A stretch of 51,365 nucleotides of DNA from Desulfovibrio desulfuricans (GCA_015062205.1 SUVB01000014.1:1-51365), one strand, 5' to 3'. Shown: positions 26,435 through 39,654, counted from the first letter of the stretch. Program-made: numbers and translations. The notes: generated from the sequence alone by a model not told the origin.

Positions 26435-26462
26435 TTATGCCCCAAGCCCCCTACCCTGTCAA
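26434..26462 (-). promoter_or_regulatory. Sigma70-type promoter of the dcw cluster
   Basis: A perfect TTGACA -35 box (26462-26457) and a CATAAG -10 box (26439-26434, 4 of 6) are 17 bases apart. The predicted start of transcription lies about 7 bases past the -10 box, inside the MraZ boxes, leaving a leader of about 30 bases. Confidence 0.7.
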
Positions 26463-26843
26463 GCGCGAGGCCGAAAAACGTTTTGCCGCGCCATCCGGCA
26501 CAATGCGGCATGTCGCCCCCTGCCCTTGCGGCGCATGCGGGCCCATCCTCCCACCGGCGGCAGGGACACGCCCGCCCCCTGCCGCGCTGACGCCGCGTCA
26601 TGGTTTGCGGCCGTGCGCTTCGGGCTGTGCGCCTGACCGGGGGAACGCCCCTGCCGCAGGGCCTCCGGCATCCCTTGCAGCATACGGAACCGGCGCTTCA
26701 GGCCGGGCGGAGGGCGCGGCGTCTGCCCGACCGCGGCGCCGACCGCCTTGACAATAGGGAAAAAAACACGGAGTATCCGGCATTGAGTATTTTTGCATAG
26801 CTGCGCCCCTTGTGCCCCCGGCTTCTGACCAAAGGAATCTGTT
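26463..26843. other. Divergent intergenic region between mraZ and pyk
   Basis: No gene is visible. The left part is C/G-rich without clear signals. A perfect TTGACA at 26748-26753 could be the -35 box of the pyruvate kinase promoter, but the element 17 bases later (GAGTAT) is a poor -10 box. An A7 run (26760s) follows. AAAGGA stands about 8 bases ahead of the pyk ATG. Confidence 0.4.
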
Positions 26844-28262
26844 ATGAAGACAAAAATCGTCGCCACCATCGGGCCCGCTTCCAACAGCAAGGAAAAGCTG
26901 CACGCACTGGCGGAAGCCGGGGTGAGCGTGTTCCGGCTCAATTTCTCGCACGGCACGGCCTCGGATTTCGTCACCATCATTAAGAATATCCGTGAAACCG
27001 AGAAGGCTCTCGGACGGCCCATCACCATCATGCAGGACCTCTCCGGGCCGAAGATCCGCTTGGGCGTCCTTCGGGACGGCAGCATCACCGTGCAGAAAGG
27101 CATGCGCCTTCTGCTGGGCCCCACGGACAAATACACCAGCGAGGCCCCCTTCCTGCCCTTTGACCACGCCGTCATTCTGGAGAGCTTGGAGCCGGACGAC
27201 CGCCTTGTGCTGGCCGACGGCGGATTGCAGTTCATCGTGGGCGAACGCCGGGATGACGGCCTTGTGGTGCTGGTGGCCCATAACGCGGGCATCGTCACCT
27301 CACGCAAGGGCCTGGCCCTGCCCGGCAAGGCCACGCGCGTGCGCGCCCTGACCGACAAGGACAAGAAGGACCTTGCCGACGGCCTGAAGCTCGGCGTGGA
27401 CGCCGTGGCCATCTCCTACGTGCAGACGGCCGACGATGTGCGCGAGGCCAAGCAGCTCATCGCGGAATCGGGCCGCAATGTGCCCGTGGTGGTGAAGCTG
27501 GAGCGTCAGAGCGCCGTGGACAACCTGGATGAAATCCTTAAAGAGACGGACGTGGTCATGGTGGCGCGCGGCGACTTGGGCGTGGAATGTCCCCTGCCCC
27601 TGCTGCCCGCCCTGCAGAAACGCATCATCAGCGCCTGCAACGCCATTTCCAAGCCGGTCATCGTGGCCACGCAGATGCTGCTTTCCATGGTCAACAGCCC
27701 CGCGCCCACCCGCGCGGAAACCACGGATGTGGCCAATGCCGTGCTGGACGGCGCGGACTGCGTGATGCTTTCGGAAGAGACGGCCATGGGCAACTTCCCC
27801 GTGGAGACGGTGCGCTACATGCGCCGCATCACGGACGAAGCCGAACGCCTGCTGCTGCAGAACCGCAAGCTGAAAGCCCCCGACGGAGACAAGGGCATTC
27901 CCGAGTTCCTGGCCTATTCCGCCTGCCTGCTGGCAGACAAGGCGGGCGCCAAGGCCATTGTCTCGCACAGCCTTTCCGGCGCGGCGGCCCGGCAGGTTTC
28001 CGCCCGGCGGCCTCCGCAGGCCATCTATGCCCTCACCCCCGACCCGGTGGCCATGCGCGCCATGAACTTTGTCTGGGGCGTTTCTCCCGTATCTGTGGAC
28101 AACCCCGATGCGGTGGAGAGCCACCTCATCCGCGCGGAGAACTTCATCCACTCCTCGCCCGACTTCGCCCCCGGCGACTGCGCCGTGATCACCGCCGGTC
28201 AGGTACGGGCGGATTCCTCCGCCCCCCGCGGCACCAACCTCGTCAAGATCTACTGGAAATAG
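26844..28262 (+). CDS. pyk: Pyruvate kinase
   Basis: Glycolytic enzyme of 472 residues that makes pyruvate and ATP from phosphoenolpyruvate and ADP. The opening KTKIVATIGPAS, RLNFSHG, DLSGPKIRLG, the active-site strand VVVKLERQSAVDN, MVARGDLGVE, KPVIVATQML and AETTDVANAVLDGADCVMLSEETAMG are intact. The lysine-centred signature is VVKLER where many homologues have IIAKIE. Only 3 bases separate it from the HD-GYP gene, so the two are probably co-transcribed. Confidence 0.96.
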   Translation: MKTKIVATIGPASNSKEKLHALAEAGVSVFRLNFSHGTASDFVTIIKNIRETEKALGRPITIMQDLSGPKIRLGVLRDGSITVQKGMRLLLGPTDKYTSEAPFLPFDHAVILESLEPDDRLVLADGGLQFIVGERRDDGLVVLVAHNAGIVTSRKGLALPGKATRVRALTDKDKKDLADGLKLGVDAVAISYVQTADDVREAKQLIAESGRNVPVVVKLERQSAVDNLDEILKETDVVMVARGDLGVECPLPLLPALQKRIISACNAISKPVIVATQMLLSMVNSPAPTRAETTDVANAVLDGADCVMLSEETAMGNFPVETVRYMRRITDEAERLLLQNRKLKAPDGDKGIPEFLAYSACLLADKAGAKAIVSHSLSGAAARQVSARRPPQAIYALTPDPVAMRAMNFVWGVSPVSVDNPDAVESHLIRAENFIHSSPDFAPGDCAVITAGQVRADSSAPRGTNLVKIYWK

Positions 28263-28265
28263 CCC

Positions 28266-29306
28266 ATGCCCCACCAGCGACAGAACGCCCAGAATATCGA
28301 CGAGCAGTACTACCAGATCAGCCCCGAGATTCTGTCGAGCTTTCCCAAGTACCATCCTCCGGTGGACCTGTTCTCCTTCCGCGAGGACATCGCCGTGCTG
28401 GCGCCGTATTGCCGCAAGGGACAGCGTCTGAGCAGCGAGCAGGTGGAGGAGGTGGCGACGCTGTGCGCGGAGGGCAACCTCTTTGTCGCGCGTTCGGATC
28501 ACCACATCTATTCCCGCCACATCGTCAAGCAGCTGGATCTGGTGCTGCAGGACGACCACCTCACCGAGGCCGAAATCGCGGATATCTGCATCCATGCGCT
28601 GCTGCTGCGCATGCGGGAATTCTACACGCAGCCGGTCAAGCCCCTGTTCGAGCCGCTGTACAAGGACGTCATGGTGGTGACAGAATACCTCTGGGGCGAC
28701 AAGCACCGCATCAACACCTTCATGCGCCGCCTGTTCCGCAAGGATGAACAGGCCCGCCATGCCGTCAACAGCATGATTGTGGGCCTGCGCATCTGGACGC
28801 ACATCACCCCGGAATACCGCCGCAAGGATCTGGACCGCGTGGCTCTGGCCCTGCTGCTGCACGACATCGGCATGAGCAAGGTGCCGCCCTTCCTGCTCAA
28901 GAAAGCCGGACCGCTGAAATCGGAAGAAAAGGAAAAGATTCTTCCGCACCCCCTGCTGGGCGCAAAAATGATGCAAAAGACGGACATCAGCTTTGACGAG
29001 TTGGTGCAGGCCTGCTTCCAGCACCATGAACGGCTGGACGGCTCCGGCTATCCCCAGCACTCCAAGGATCGCCAAGTCACCCGCATGGGACGCCTGACGG
29101 CCGTGGCGGACTCCTTTTCGGCCATGATCAGCGAACGCCCATGGCGCAAGGGCAAGGAGGTGACGGCGGCCGCCAAGGAACTCGTGGCAGACCACGCCCA
29201 CTATGACCAGGAAATGACCAGCGCCCTGCTGGGCGTCTTCGCCGCAGGCAACTTTGGGGAAATGGTGGACATGGACGCGGTGGTGGATGCAAGGGAGGAG
29301 GCGTAA
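28266..29306 (+). CDS. HD-GYP domain phosphohydrolase (probable c-di-GMP phosphodiesterase)
   Basis: Cytoplasmic protein of 346 residues. The first 150 residues are unrecognised and mostly helical. The C-terminal HD-GYP domain (about 160-330) has His165, the HD pair 199-200 in LLHDIG, His228 in HPLLGAKMM, and the full HHERLDGSGYP motif (253-263) followed by Asp282. The metal ligands and the GYP loop are complete, so activity on c-di-GMP is plausible. There is no receiver or membrane sensor. Its 3-base distance from pyk suggests joint expression with a glycolytic enzyme. Confidence 0.88.
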   Translation: MPHQRQNAQNIDEQYYQISPEILSSFPKYHPPVDLFSFREDIAVLAPYCRKGQRLSSEQVEEVATLCAEGNLFVARSDHHIYSRHIVKQLDLVLQDDHLTEAEIADICIHALLLRMREFYTQPVKPLFEPLYKDVMVVTEYLWGDKHRINTFMRRLFRKDEQARHAVNSMIVGLRIWTHITPEYRRKDLDRVALALLLHDIGMSKVPPFLLKKAGPLKSEEKEKILPHPLLGAKMMQKTDISFDELVQACFQHHERLDGSGYPQHSKDRQVTRMGRLTAVADSFSAMISERPWRKGKEVTAAAKELVADHAHYDQEMTSALLGVFAAGNFGEMVDMDAVVDAREEA

Positions 29307-29401
29307 GCCGCAGCCCTGCGGACTTCCGCCCGGCACGGTTCTGCAGCAGGCGCGCCCGCAGGGAATGCGCGAGTCCTTGCTGAAGCATATGGAAATTGTT
29401 G

Positions 29402-29433
29402 AAGGCCCCGCCTGCTGCCGCAGGCGGGGCCTT
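29402..29433. terminator. Perfect 14-bp terminator hairpin
   Basis: AAGGCCCCGCCTGC (29402-29415) and its exact complement (29420-29433) flank a TGCC loop, with A/T ends that give a short T-tail on either strand. It lies about 95 bases past the HD-GYP gene and should end that transcript. Confidence 0.75.
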
Positions 29434-29439
29434 CTGCCT

Positions 29440-29483
29440 CAGGCGGCTCCGGCGTCTGCCCGTGCAGCCGCCGGAGCCGCCTG
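29440..29483. terminator. Perfect 15-bp hairpin between convergent genes
   Basis: CAGGCGGCTCCGGCG (29440-29454) pairs exactly with 29469-29483 around a 14-base loop. It follows the first hairpin by 6 bases and lies 29 bases past the stop of the minus-strand lipoprotein gene, so it probably ends that transcript. Confidence 0.65.
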
Positions 29484-29512
29484 ACACGTGACGCAACCGC
29501 AACCGCTCAACA

Positions 29513-29749
29513 TCAGCGGCTATCCCGGTTGTGCCCCACAATGCCGCCCGCCAGCGCGCCTATGCCGGCGCCCGCCAATGCGCCCCAGCCGGCATAGCCG
29601 CCGGCTATGGCCGCGACGCCCGCGCCGCCCAGCGCGCCCAGGGCCGCGCCGCTGGCGACGCCCTGCTGAGTTTTGCTCATATTGGTGCAGCCGAGGGGGC
29701 CGCCGGCGCACAGCGCGGCCAGCAGCCCGACAATCAGCAGTTTTCTCAT
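29513..29749 (-). CDS. Small glycine-zipper lipoprotein
   Basis: 78 residues. A signal peptide ends in the lipobox PLGC, so the mature protein is a lipoprotein of about 57 residues. A glycine-zipper stretch follows (ALGALGGAGVAAIAGGY and AGAGIGALAGGIVGH), as in the SlyB/OsmB type envelope proteins, which may sit in the outer membrane. The ATG at 29749 has AAGGAG 8 bases ahead; a GTG 18 bases upstream would place that site inside the gene. It lies directly behind the exported protein gene, likely as one operon. Confidence 0.8.
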   Translation of the reverse strand: MRKLLIVGLLAALCAGGPLGCTNMSKTQQGVASGAALGALGGAGVAAIAGGYAGWGALAGAGIGALAGGIVGHNRDSR

Positions 29750-29773
29750 GGTATTCTCCTTCGCCACAGGGCG

Positions 29774-30205
29774 CTATTTCTTCGCGGGAAGACGCGGGAC
29801 AATAATTTCATTCCAAATGACCGCCATCACGGGCCGCTTCAGCTGGTCGGGATGGGCGGCGAACCACGCGTCCACCTGCTTTGCGATTTCCGCGCGGGGC
29901 ACTTCCTTGAAAGCCTCCATCCAGCTCTTTTCAAAGGGCGAGAGGGTATAGACCGGTTTTCTGCCTGCCTCGGCGGACTTTTCCGTCACCTTGGCGTTAA
30001 CGAAATTCTCGACGGCAATGGCGGTCTCCACACCGAACAGAAAGGCCAGCTTTTCCGTTTCAGCCGACTTCTGCCACAGCTCGCCGGTAAACTGGTCCAC
30101 AGGGTTCGAGCCCGCGCCCACCTGCATGTTTTCCGCCGCGCGTACGGCCGTGCCGCCTAACACGAGCGCGCAGCACAGCGCAAGACTGAGCAGAGATTTC
30201 TTCAC
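29774..30205 (-). CDS. Exported protein of unknown function
   Basis: 143 residues with a clear signal peptide (KKSLLSLALCCALVLGGTAVRA, cleaved near residue 23) and a soluble, mostly helical mature part. I do not recognise a family, although the pattern (LWQKSAETEKLAFLFGVETAI, then V..FW/A..P) resembles small periplasmic proteins near envelope genes. The start is a GTG at 30205 with AAGGAG 8 bases ahead. It is the first gene of a two-gene unit with the glycine-zipper lipoprotein. Confidence 0.72.
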   Translation of the reverse strand: MKKSLLSLALCCALVLGGTAVRAAENMQVGAGSNPVDQFTGELWQKSAETEKLAFLFGVETAIAVENFVNAKVTEKSAEAGRKPVYTLSPFEKSWMEAFKEVPRAEIAKQVDAWFAAHPDQLKRPVMAVIWNEIIVPRLPAKK

Positions 30206-30269
30206 GTCACAGCTCCTTTTGTTGCGTTGCATAACAGGAACAGAGAAATGGACTCCCATTCCTGGCCGC

Positions 30270-30299
30270 AGTGTACGCGAAAAGGCAGGAAGCACGCAA
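30270..30299 (-). promoter_or_regulatory. Possible promoter of the exported protein/lipoprotein unit
   Basis: TTGCGT (30299-30294) and TACACT (30275-30270) are 18 bases apart on the minus strand, each a partial match to sigma70 boxes. They lie about 65 bases ahead of the GTG start. Confidence 0.4.
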
Positions 30300-30343
30300 G
30301 CCGTCGCGGCGCAGGACCGGGATACGCCCCCTTCCCAGCCGCA

Positions 30344-30383
30344 GGGCGCATGCAGCGCCCCATGCCGGGTGCGCCTGCCCGGC
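30344..30383 (-). terminator. Two small hairpins after carA
   Basis: GGGCGC/GCGCCC (30344-30360) and GCCGGG/CCCGGC (30364-30383) lie directly past the carA stop codon. Neither has a T-run, so termination would be weak or Rho-dependent. Confidence 0.4.
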
Positions 30384-30384
30384 G

Positions 30385-31512
30385 CTAGGCCGCAGCCTCG
30401 CCCATGAGTCTGCGGAAACGGTCGAACAGGTAGCGCCCGTCGTGGGGCCCGGCCGCAGCCTCCGGATGGTACTGCACGCTCATGACCGGCAAGGTCTTGT
30501 GCCGCAGGCCTTCCAGGGTATTGTCGTTGAGATTGACGTGGGTGGCCTCCACATCGTGCACGCCGTCCAGCACCACGTGGAAGCCGTGGTTCTGCGACGA
30601 AATCTCGATGCGCCCCGTGGTCAGGTCCTTCACCGGATGGTTGCAGCCGTGGTGGCCGAACTTGAGTTTGTCCGTGCTGCCGCCCAGCGCGTGACCGATG
30701 AGCTGGTGCCCGAGGCAGATGCCCGTCACGGGGAACATGCCCACAAGCTCCCGCACCAGCGCAATTTCCGGTTTGAGGGTGGCCGGGTCGCCGGGGCCGT
30801 TGGAGAGGAACACCCCCCTGGCCCCGCAGGCCTTGGCCTGCTGCGCGCTGAAGGCAGGCGGCACGCAGAGCGGTTCGAAGCCCGCGTCGCACAGGCAGCG
30901 CAATATGTTCCACTTGATGCCGAAATCATAGACCAGCAGGGGGAAGCCCGCGCCGTTCCATGCGTATGCGCCGTCCGCGCCGAGCGCGACTTCCTGCGGC
31001 CGGTTGTCGCGCCAGACGTAGGGCTGCCTGGCGGCCACAAAAGGCACGAGGTTGCGGCCCTTCATGGCGGGCTGTTCCAGCACCTTGGCGCGCAGGGCTT
31101 CCGGATCCAGCGTCCTCGTGGAGATCATGCCGCGCATGGCCCCGTTGCAGCGCAGATGCCGCGTGAGGGCGCGCGTATCCAGCCCCTCCATGCCCGGCGT
31201 GCCGTACTTCTGCAAAAAACGCGGCAGGGGCATGGACGCCTGCCAGTTGGAAGGACGCTTGCAGCATTCCTTGACGAGAAAGGCGCTGCAGTGCACGCGG
31301 GCCGATTCCATATCCCTGGGGCAGACGCCGTAATTGCCCACCAGGGGATAGGTCATGCAGACCATCTGCCCGTAGTAGGAGGGGTCGGTGAGCACCTCCT
31401 GATAGCCGGTCATGCCCGTGGTGAATATCACTTCCCCGCCGGTTTCAAACTCCCCGGTGAAGGACCGCCCTTCCAGCGCAAATCCGTCTTCCAGCACCAG
31501 CAATGCTTTCAT
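30385..31512 (-). CDS. carA: Carbamoyl phosphate synthase small subunit
   Basis: Glutamine amidotransferase subunit of 375 residues that supplies ammonia to CarB for carbamoyl phosphate, shared by pyrimidine and arginine synthesis. The N-terminal domain ([20 protein letters not shown]) and the class I amidotransferase site (Cys in [15 protein letters not shown], His in [13 protein letters not shown]) are intact. It lies 3 bases behind carB on the same strand, so the order is carB-carA, the reverse of the usual carAB. Confidence 0.97.
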   Translation of the reverse strand: MKALLVLEDGFALEGRSFTGEFETGGEVIFTTGMTGYQEVLTDPSYYGQMVCMTYPLVGNYGVCPRDMESARVHCSAFLVKECCKRPSNWQASMPLPRFLQKYGTPGMEGLDTRALTRHLRCNGAMRGMISTRTLDPEALRAKVLEQPAMKGRNLVPFVAARQPYVWRDNRPQEVALGADGAYAWNGAGFPLLVYDFGIKWNILRCLCDAGFEPLCVPPAFSAQQAKACGARGVFLSNGPGDPATLKPEIALVRELVGMFPVTGICLGHQLIGHALGGSTDKLKFGHHGCNHPVKDLTTGRIEISSQNHGFHVVLDGVHDVEATHVNLNDNTLEGLRHKTLPVMSVQYHPEAAAGPHDGRYLFDRFRRLMGEAAA

Positions 31513-31515
31513 GGC

Positions 31516-34758
<3,243 letters not shown>

Positions 34759-34831
34759 TGAATATTCCTGCGGATTGAGAATGGCGGGGTACACGGCCCG
34801 CGTTTGCGCGCCGTATTGCCTAAAACGTCTA

Positions 34832-34861
34832 TTTTTAGTCCGGGCGGCAAAGGAAAGTCAA
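34832..34861 (-). promoter_or_regulatory. Probable carB-carA promoter
   Basis: TTGACT (34861-34856) and TAAAAA (34837-34832) are 18 bases apart on the minus strand, about 75 bases ahead of the carB ATG. The match is good for the -35 box and moderate for the -10 box. Confidence 0.5.
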
Positions 34862-34927
34862 GGCTTTCATGGTTTGGAACCTTCCTTTGCGCCCGCTCCC
34901 CGCGCCGTTGCCCTCCGCGCGGCCGCG

Positions 34928-35164
34928 TCACTCCCCGCCAAGCCAGCCCGCCACTTCCGCGCGCGAGGGCACGCGCCCGGCACAGACCACCCTGCCGTCA
35001 ACGGACAGGGCGGGCGTGGACATAACGCCTGCGGCAAGCAGCGCCTTAACATCGCTGACTTTTTCCACTCTGGCGTCACAGCCCGATGCACGGACGACAT
35101 CCGACACAAGGCGTTCCACTTCCCTGCATCCGGCGCAACCGGAACCATATACCTTGATGTTCAT
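34928..35164 (-). CDS. Thioredoxin-like small redox protein
   Basis: 78 residues with a thioredoxin fold (redox-active disulfide protein 2 / thioredoxin_3 type). The N-terminal strand MNIKVYGSG is followed by the CxxC motif CAGC (Cys10, Cys13); the cis-Pro loop is VMSTPALSVDG. It could reduce a metalloid or a protein disulfide. It is the third gene of the arsR-permease cassette, 19 bases behind the permease. Confidence 0.88.
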   Translation of the reverse strand: MNIKVYGSGCAGCREVERLVSDVVRASGCDARVEKVSDVKALLAAGVMSTPALSVDGRVVCAGRVPSRAEVAGWLGGE

Positions 35165-35183
35165 GGGTTTCCATCCTTGACGG

Positions 35184-36272
35184 TTACAGGGTGACGGCGT
35201 TGAACAGCCAGCCGATCAGGGTAAAGATGGCCAGCAGCATGCCGAGGAACACGGCCAGCAGCTTCCAGCGCATGAGCTGCTTGAGCATAAGGATTTCCGG
35301 AAGGCTTACGGCCACGGTGCTCATGCAGAAGGCCAGGGTTGTGCCCAGGGGCAGGCCCTTGAGCAGCAGACTTTCCATGACGGGCACGATGCCCGTCACA
35401 TTGGTGTACAGAGGGACGCCCACGGCCACGGCCAGGGGAACCGACCACCACCGGCCGGCCCCCAGATTTTCGGCAATCCATTCCTGCGGCACATAGCCGT
35501 GCAGGGCCGCGCCCAATCCGACGCCGATGACCACCCAGAGCCACACGCGACGGAAGATGGCGGCCACTTCTGCAGCGGCGAAGGCGTGCCGTTCCGTGAG
35601 CCCCATGCGCCGGGCTTCCGCAGCAGCGGTCGGCAAGGCCTTGCCGTCTTTCACGGCGTCCAGCAGGAAGGGCTGCAACCAGCGTTCGGCCCGAACGGCA
35701 TCCATGATGATGCCGCCGACAATGCCTGACAGCATGCCGACAGCCACATAGAGGAGCGTGAACTTCCAGCCCAGCAGCCCCCACAGCAAAACCACGGCAA
35801 TTTCATTGACAAGCGGTGAGGTAATGAGAAAGGCCATGGTGATGCCCAGCGGAATGCGCGCCGCAGTGAAACCGAGGAACAGCGGGATGCTGGAGCAGGA
35901 GCAGAAGGGCGTGACGGCCCCGAAGCCCGCGCCCAGCACATAGCCTATGCCGCGCCCCCTGCCGGAAAGGCAGTCCCGGACGCGCTCCGCCCGCATGCCC
36001 GCACGCAGCCAGCCGGTGAGGTAGACCATCAGCACCAGCAGCAGAAGAATTTTTGGAACGTCGTAGAAAAAGAACTGCACCGCCCCGCCCAGCGGGCTGC
36101 CCTGCGGCAGTCCCAGCAATCCGTAAGCAATCCAGCGGGAGAACTCCTCAATATTCCAGTAGATGGCCGTCCATGCGCCAAGGGCGAGCACGCCGATGCC
36201 GCAATACCGGACTGCGCTGATGCCGCCGGGGCTTCCTGCGGGCGCAGGGTGTTTCGTACAGGAGCAAGCCAT
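35184..36272 (-). CDS. DUF318/UPF0718-type permease (ArsP-like)
   Basis: Inner-membrane protein of 362 residues with about eight to ten helices. The family hallmark TPFCSCSSIPLF (Cys124, Cys126) and the second-half counterpart GVPLYTNVTGIVPVMESL are present. ArsP members of this family export organoarsenicals; others have unknown cargo. The Cys-rich N-terminus (MACSCTK) may bind metal. I chose the ATG at 36272 because AAAGGAGGAAAGGG precedes it. It lies between an ArsR regulator and a thioredoxin-like gene, which suggests metalloid efflux, but the substrate is not shown. Confidence 0.85.
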   Translation of the reverse strand: MACSCTKHPAPAGSPGGISAVRYCGIGVLALGAWTAIYWNIEEFSRWIAYGLLGLPQGSPLGGAVQFFFYDVPKILLLLVLMVYLTGWLRAGMRAERVRDCLSGRGRGIGYVLGAGFGAVTPFCSCSSIPLFLGFTAARIPLGITMAFLITSPLVNEIAVVLLWGLLGWKFTLLYVAVGMLSGIVGGIIMDAVRAERWLQPFLLDAVKDGKALPTAAAEARRMGLTERHAFAAAEVAAIFRRVWLWVVIGVGLGAALHGYVPQEWIAENLGAGRWWSVPLAVAVGVPLYTNVTGIVPVMESLLLKGLPLGTTLAFCMSTVAVSLPEILMLKQLMRWKLLAVFLGMLLAIFTLIGWLFNAVTL

Positions 36273-36301
36273 ATCCCTTTCCTCCTTTCCTTTTCTTTTT
36301 T

Positions 36302-36317
36302 GCCAAATAGCCAAATA
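36302..36317 (-). promoter_or_regulatory. Tandem operator-like repeat ahead of the permease
   Basis: GCCAAATA occurs twice head to tail (36302-36309 and 36310-36317); on the minus strand this reads TATTTGGC twice. One copy recurs at 36737-36744 at the arsR promoter. A TATATT element (possible -10) lies beside it. It is probably an ArsR binding site for a second promoter. Confidence 0.5.
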
Positions 36318-36333
36318 TAATGTCCAAAAAAAA

Positions 36334-36362
36334 GGCTGCGCGGGCACAGGCACGCCGCAGCC
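36334..36362 (-). terminator. Intrinsic terminator between arsR and the permease
   Basis: On the minus strand a GGCTGCG/CGCAGCC stem (36362-36356, 36340-36334) is followed at once by eight T (36333-36326). It begins directly after the arsR stop codon. It would uncouple the regulator from the permease or work as an attenuator. Confidence 0.65.
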
Positions 36363-36363
36363 G

Positions 36364-36684
36364 TCACGCATCCAACAAGGTCAGCTGGGACAGAACGCGC
36401 CGTCGGATGGCGTCCTCGCTGCATTTGAGAAACGTGTCGAGGCAGCACAGGGAAAGCCGGTAGTAGATGCTTGTGCCCCGCCTTTTCGTTTCGACGATGC
36501 CCGCCTCGCGCAGCACGGAAAGATGCTTTGACACGGTGGACATATCCTGCCCGACCAGTGCCTGCAGGTCGCAGACGCATTTCTCGCCGTCACGCAGGGC
36601 ACCCAGCATGAGCAGACGGCTTGGATGGCCGAGTGCCTTGAACATTCTGGCCTGAGCCTCGATGATGCCGTCGCGCGGATTCAT
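36364..36684 (-). CDS. ArsR/SmtB-family repressor
   Basis: Winged-helix metalloregulator of 106 residues. The recognition helix lies at [18 protein letters not shown]. The CVCDL motif (Cys36, Cys38) in the alpha-3 region is that of As(III)-sensing ArsR proteins, and a Cys pair (CC at 79-80) may add a ligand. It would repress its own promoter and perhaps that of the permease through the GCCAAATA boxes. Metalloid release is inferred from the family. Confidence 0.9.
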   Translation of the reverse strand: MNPRDGIIEAQARMFKALGHPSRLLMLGALRDGEKCVCDLQALVGQDMSTVSKHLSVLREAGIVETKRRGTSIYYRLSLCCLDTFLKCSEDAIRRRVLSQLTLLDA

Positions 36685-36706
36685 GGTTCCCTCCCGTGCT
36701 GGTCCT

Positions 36707-36745
36707 ATTATGACTTAATGGAAATTTTGTCAATAAGCCAAATAG
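36707..36745 (-). promoter_or_regulatory. arsR promoter with overlapping operator
   Basis: A perfect TTGACA (36733-36728) is followed by CATAAT (36712-36707, 5 of 6) at 15 bases; TAATAG would give 17. A GCCAAATA box (36737-36744) and a degenerate neighbour overlap the -35 region, so the repressor would block polymerase. Confidence 0.6.
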
Positions 36746-36921
36746 AAAAACATTGCGCACTTCGCTCCACGCCGGTCGCGCCCTGCGCCGCGGGCGCCCC
36801 GCCATCCATCCGGCCTGCGACCGCGCGCAGGGGCCGCCCGTGGCGCAGGAAAGCACAAAACCCTTGCCAGCTGCCGTTTTTTACACGATACTATCCTTTT
36901 GAATCCACAAGGGGGCATTGC

Positions 36922-38127
36922 ATGCAACAGGTGAAAAAAGTCGTCCTCGCCTATTCAGGCGGTCTGGATACGTCCGTCATCCTCAAATGGCTCATGGAAA
37001 CCTATCACTGCGAGGTCATCACCCTCACCGCCGATCTCGGCCAGCCCGAAGATCTTTCCGGCGTGGAGGAAAAGGCGCTGAAAACCGGCGCTTCCAAGGC
37101 CTACGTGCTTGACCTGCGCGAAGAGATGGCCCGCAATTTCGTCTTCCCCATGATGCGCGGCGCGGCCCGCTACGAAGGCCGCTACCTGCTGGGCACCTCC
37201 ATCGCCCGCCCCCTCATCGCCAAGGCCCTTGTGGACATCGCCCGCAAGGAAGGGGCCGACGCCGTGGCCCACGGCGCCACCGGCAAGGGCAATGATCAGG
37301 TGCGCTTTGAACTGTCCGTGGCCGCCCTTGCGCCGGACATCAAGGTCATTGCCCCCTGGCGCGAATGGGAACTCATGTCGCGCACGGCGCTGACGGCCTT
37401 CGCCGAAAAGCACGGCATCCCCATTTCCAGCGGGGCCAAGCGCTACAGCATGGATGCCAACATGCTGCACACGAGCTTTGAGGGCAGCGAACTGGAAGAC
37501 CCCGGCAACGCGCCCGACGCCTCCTGCCATGAACGCTGCGTGCCCGTTGAGCAGGCTCCGGACACGCCGGAGATCGTCAGCGTGGATTTTGAACGCGGCA
37601 ATCCCGTGGCCGTCAACGGAGAGAAACTCTCCCCCGCCGCCCTCATCAAAACCCTGGCCGACATGGCGGGACGCAACGGCATCGGCCGTGACGACATGGT
37701 GGAAAACCGCTTTGTGGGCATGAAATGCCGCGGCGTGTACGAAAACCCGGCCGGAACCCTGCTCTTTGCCCTGCACCGCGACCTGGAAGGCATCTGCATG
37801 GACCGCGAGCTGCTGGGCATCCGCGACATGCTGGCCGTGCGCTACTCCCAGTGCGTGTACAACGGCTTCTGGTACTCGCCCGAACGCGAGGCCATGCAGG
37901 CCTTCATGGACAAGTCGCAGGAGACCGTCACCGGCACGGTGCGCGCCAAGCTGTACAAGGGCGGCGTGTGGCCGCTCTGCCGCACCTCCCCCTACTCCCT
38001 GTTCTCGGAAGACCTCGCCACCTTCGAGGGCGGTGACTATGACCACAAGGACGCGGCGGGCTTTATCCGCCTCAACAGCCTGCGCCTGCGCCTGCACGCG
38101 GCAGTGCAGGGCAAGCTCGGCAAATAG
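36922..38127 (+). CDS. argG: Argininosuccinate synthase
   Basis: Enzyme of 401 residues that condenses citrulline and aspartate with ATP to argininosuccinate. The ATP loop [13 protein letters not shown], the [13 protein letters not shown] motif and the C-terminal citrulline-binding region are intact. The ATG at 36922 has AAGGGGG ahead; upstream in-frame codons are not supported by any binding site and the family starts at KVVLAYSGG. argH follows after about 110 bases, with a hairpin between. Confidence 0.97.
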   Translation: MQQVKKVVLAYSGGLDTSVILKWLMETYHCEVITLTADLGQPEDLSGVEEKALKTGASKAYVLDLREEMARNFVFPMMRGAARYEGRYLLGTSIARPLIAKALVDIARKEGADAVAHGATGKGNDQVRFELSVAALAPDIKVIAPWREWELMSRTALTAFAEKHGIPISSGAKRYSMDANMLHTSFEGSELEDPGNAPDASCHERCVPVEQAPDTPEIVSVDFERGNPVAVNGEKLSPAALIKTLADMAGRNGIGRDDMVENRFVGMKCRGVYENPAGTLLFALHRDLEGICMDRELLGIRDMLAVRYSQCVYNGFWYSPEREAMQAFMDKSQETVTGTVRAKLYKGGVWPLCRTSPYSLFSEDLATFEGGDYDHKDAAGFIRLNSLRLRLHAAVQGKLGK

Positions 38128-38142
38128 CGGCGCTGCGCGGGC

Positions 38143-38166
38143 CCGCCCGGCCCTTCGGCCGGGCGG
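38143..38166. terminator. 10-bp hairpin between argG and argH
   Basis: CCGCCCGGCC (38143-38152) and GGCCGGGCGG (38157-38166) pair perfectly around CTTC. There is no T-run, so read-through into argH is likely and the hairpin may shield the argG mRNA end. Confidence 0.4.
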
Positions 38167-38238
38167 CCGCCCCTGCGCGTAACGGGGCCGCTGCGGCCCG
38201 GAAGCGCCCTTTTCGCAGTCTTGAACAACAGGAAGCCC

Positions 38239-39639
<1,401 letters not shown>

Positions 39640-39654
39640 ACGCGGAGCATTGGC

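Noticed and set aside
27300..29336. A minus-strand open frame of about 680 codons opposite pyk and the HD-GYP gene
   Set aside because: Antisense shadow of two clear genes; no start signal.
30100..30125. GGTTCGAGCCC, a T-loop-like sequence of a tRNA
   Set aside because: It lies in a coding region and no acceptor or anticodon stem can be formed around it. A similar sequence in carA was rejected for the same reason.
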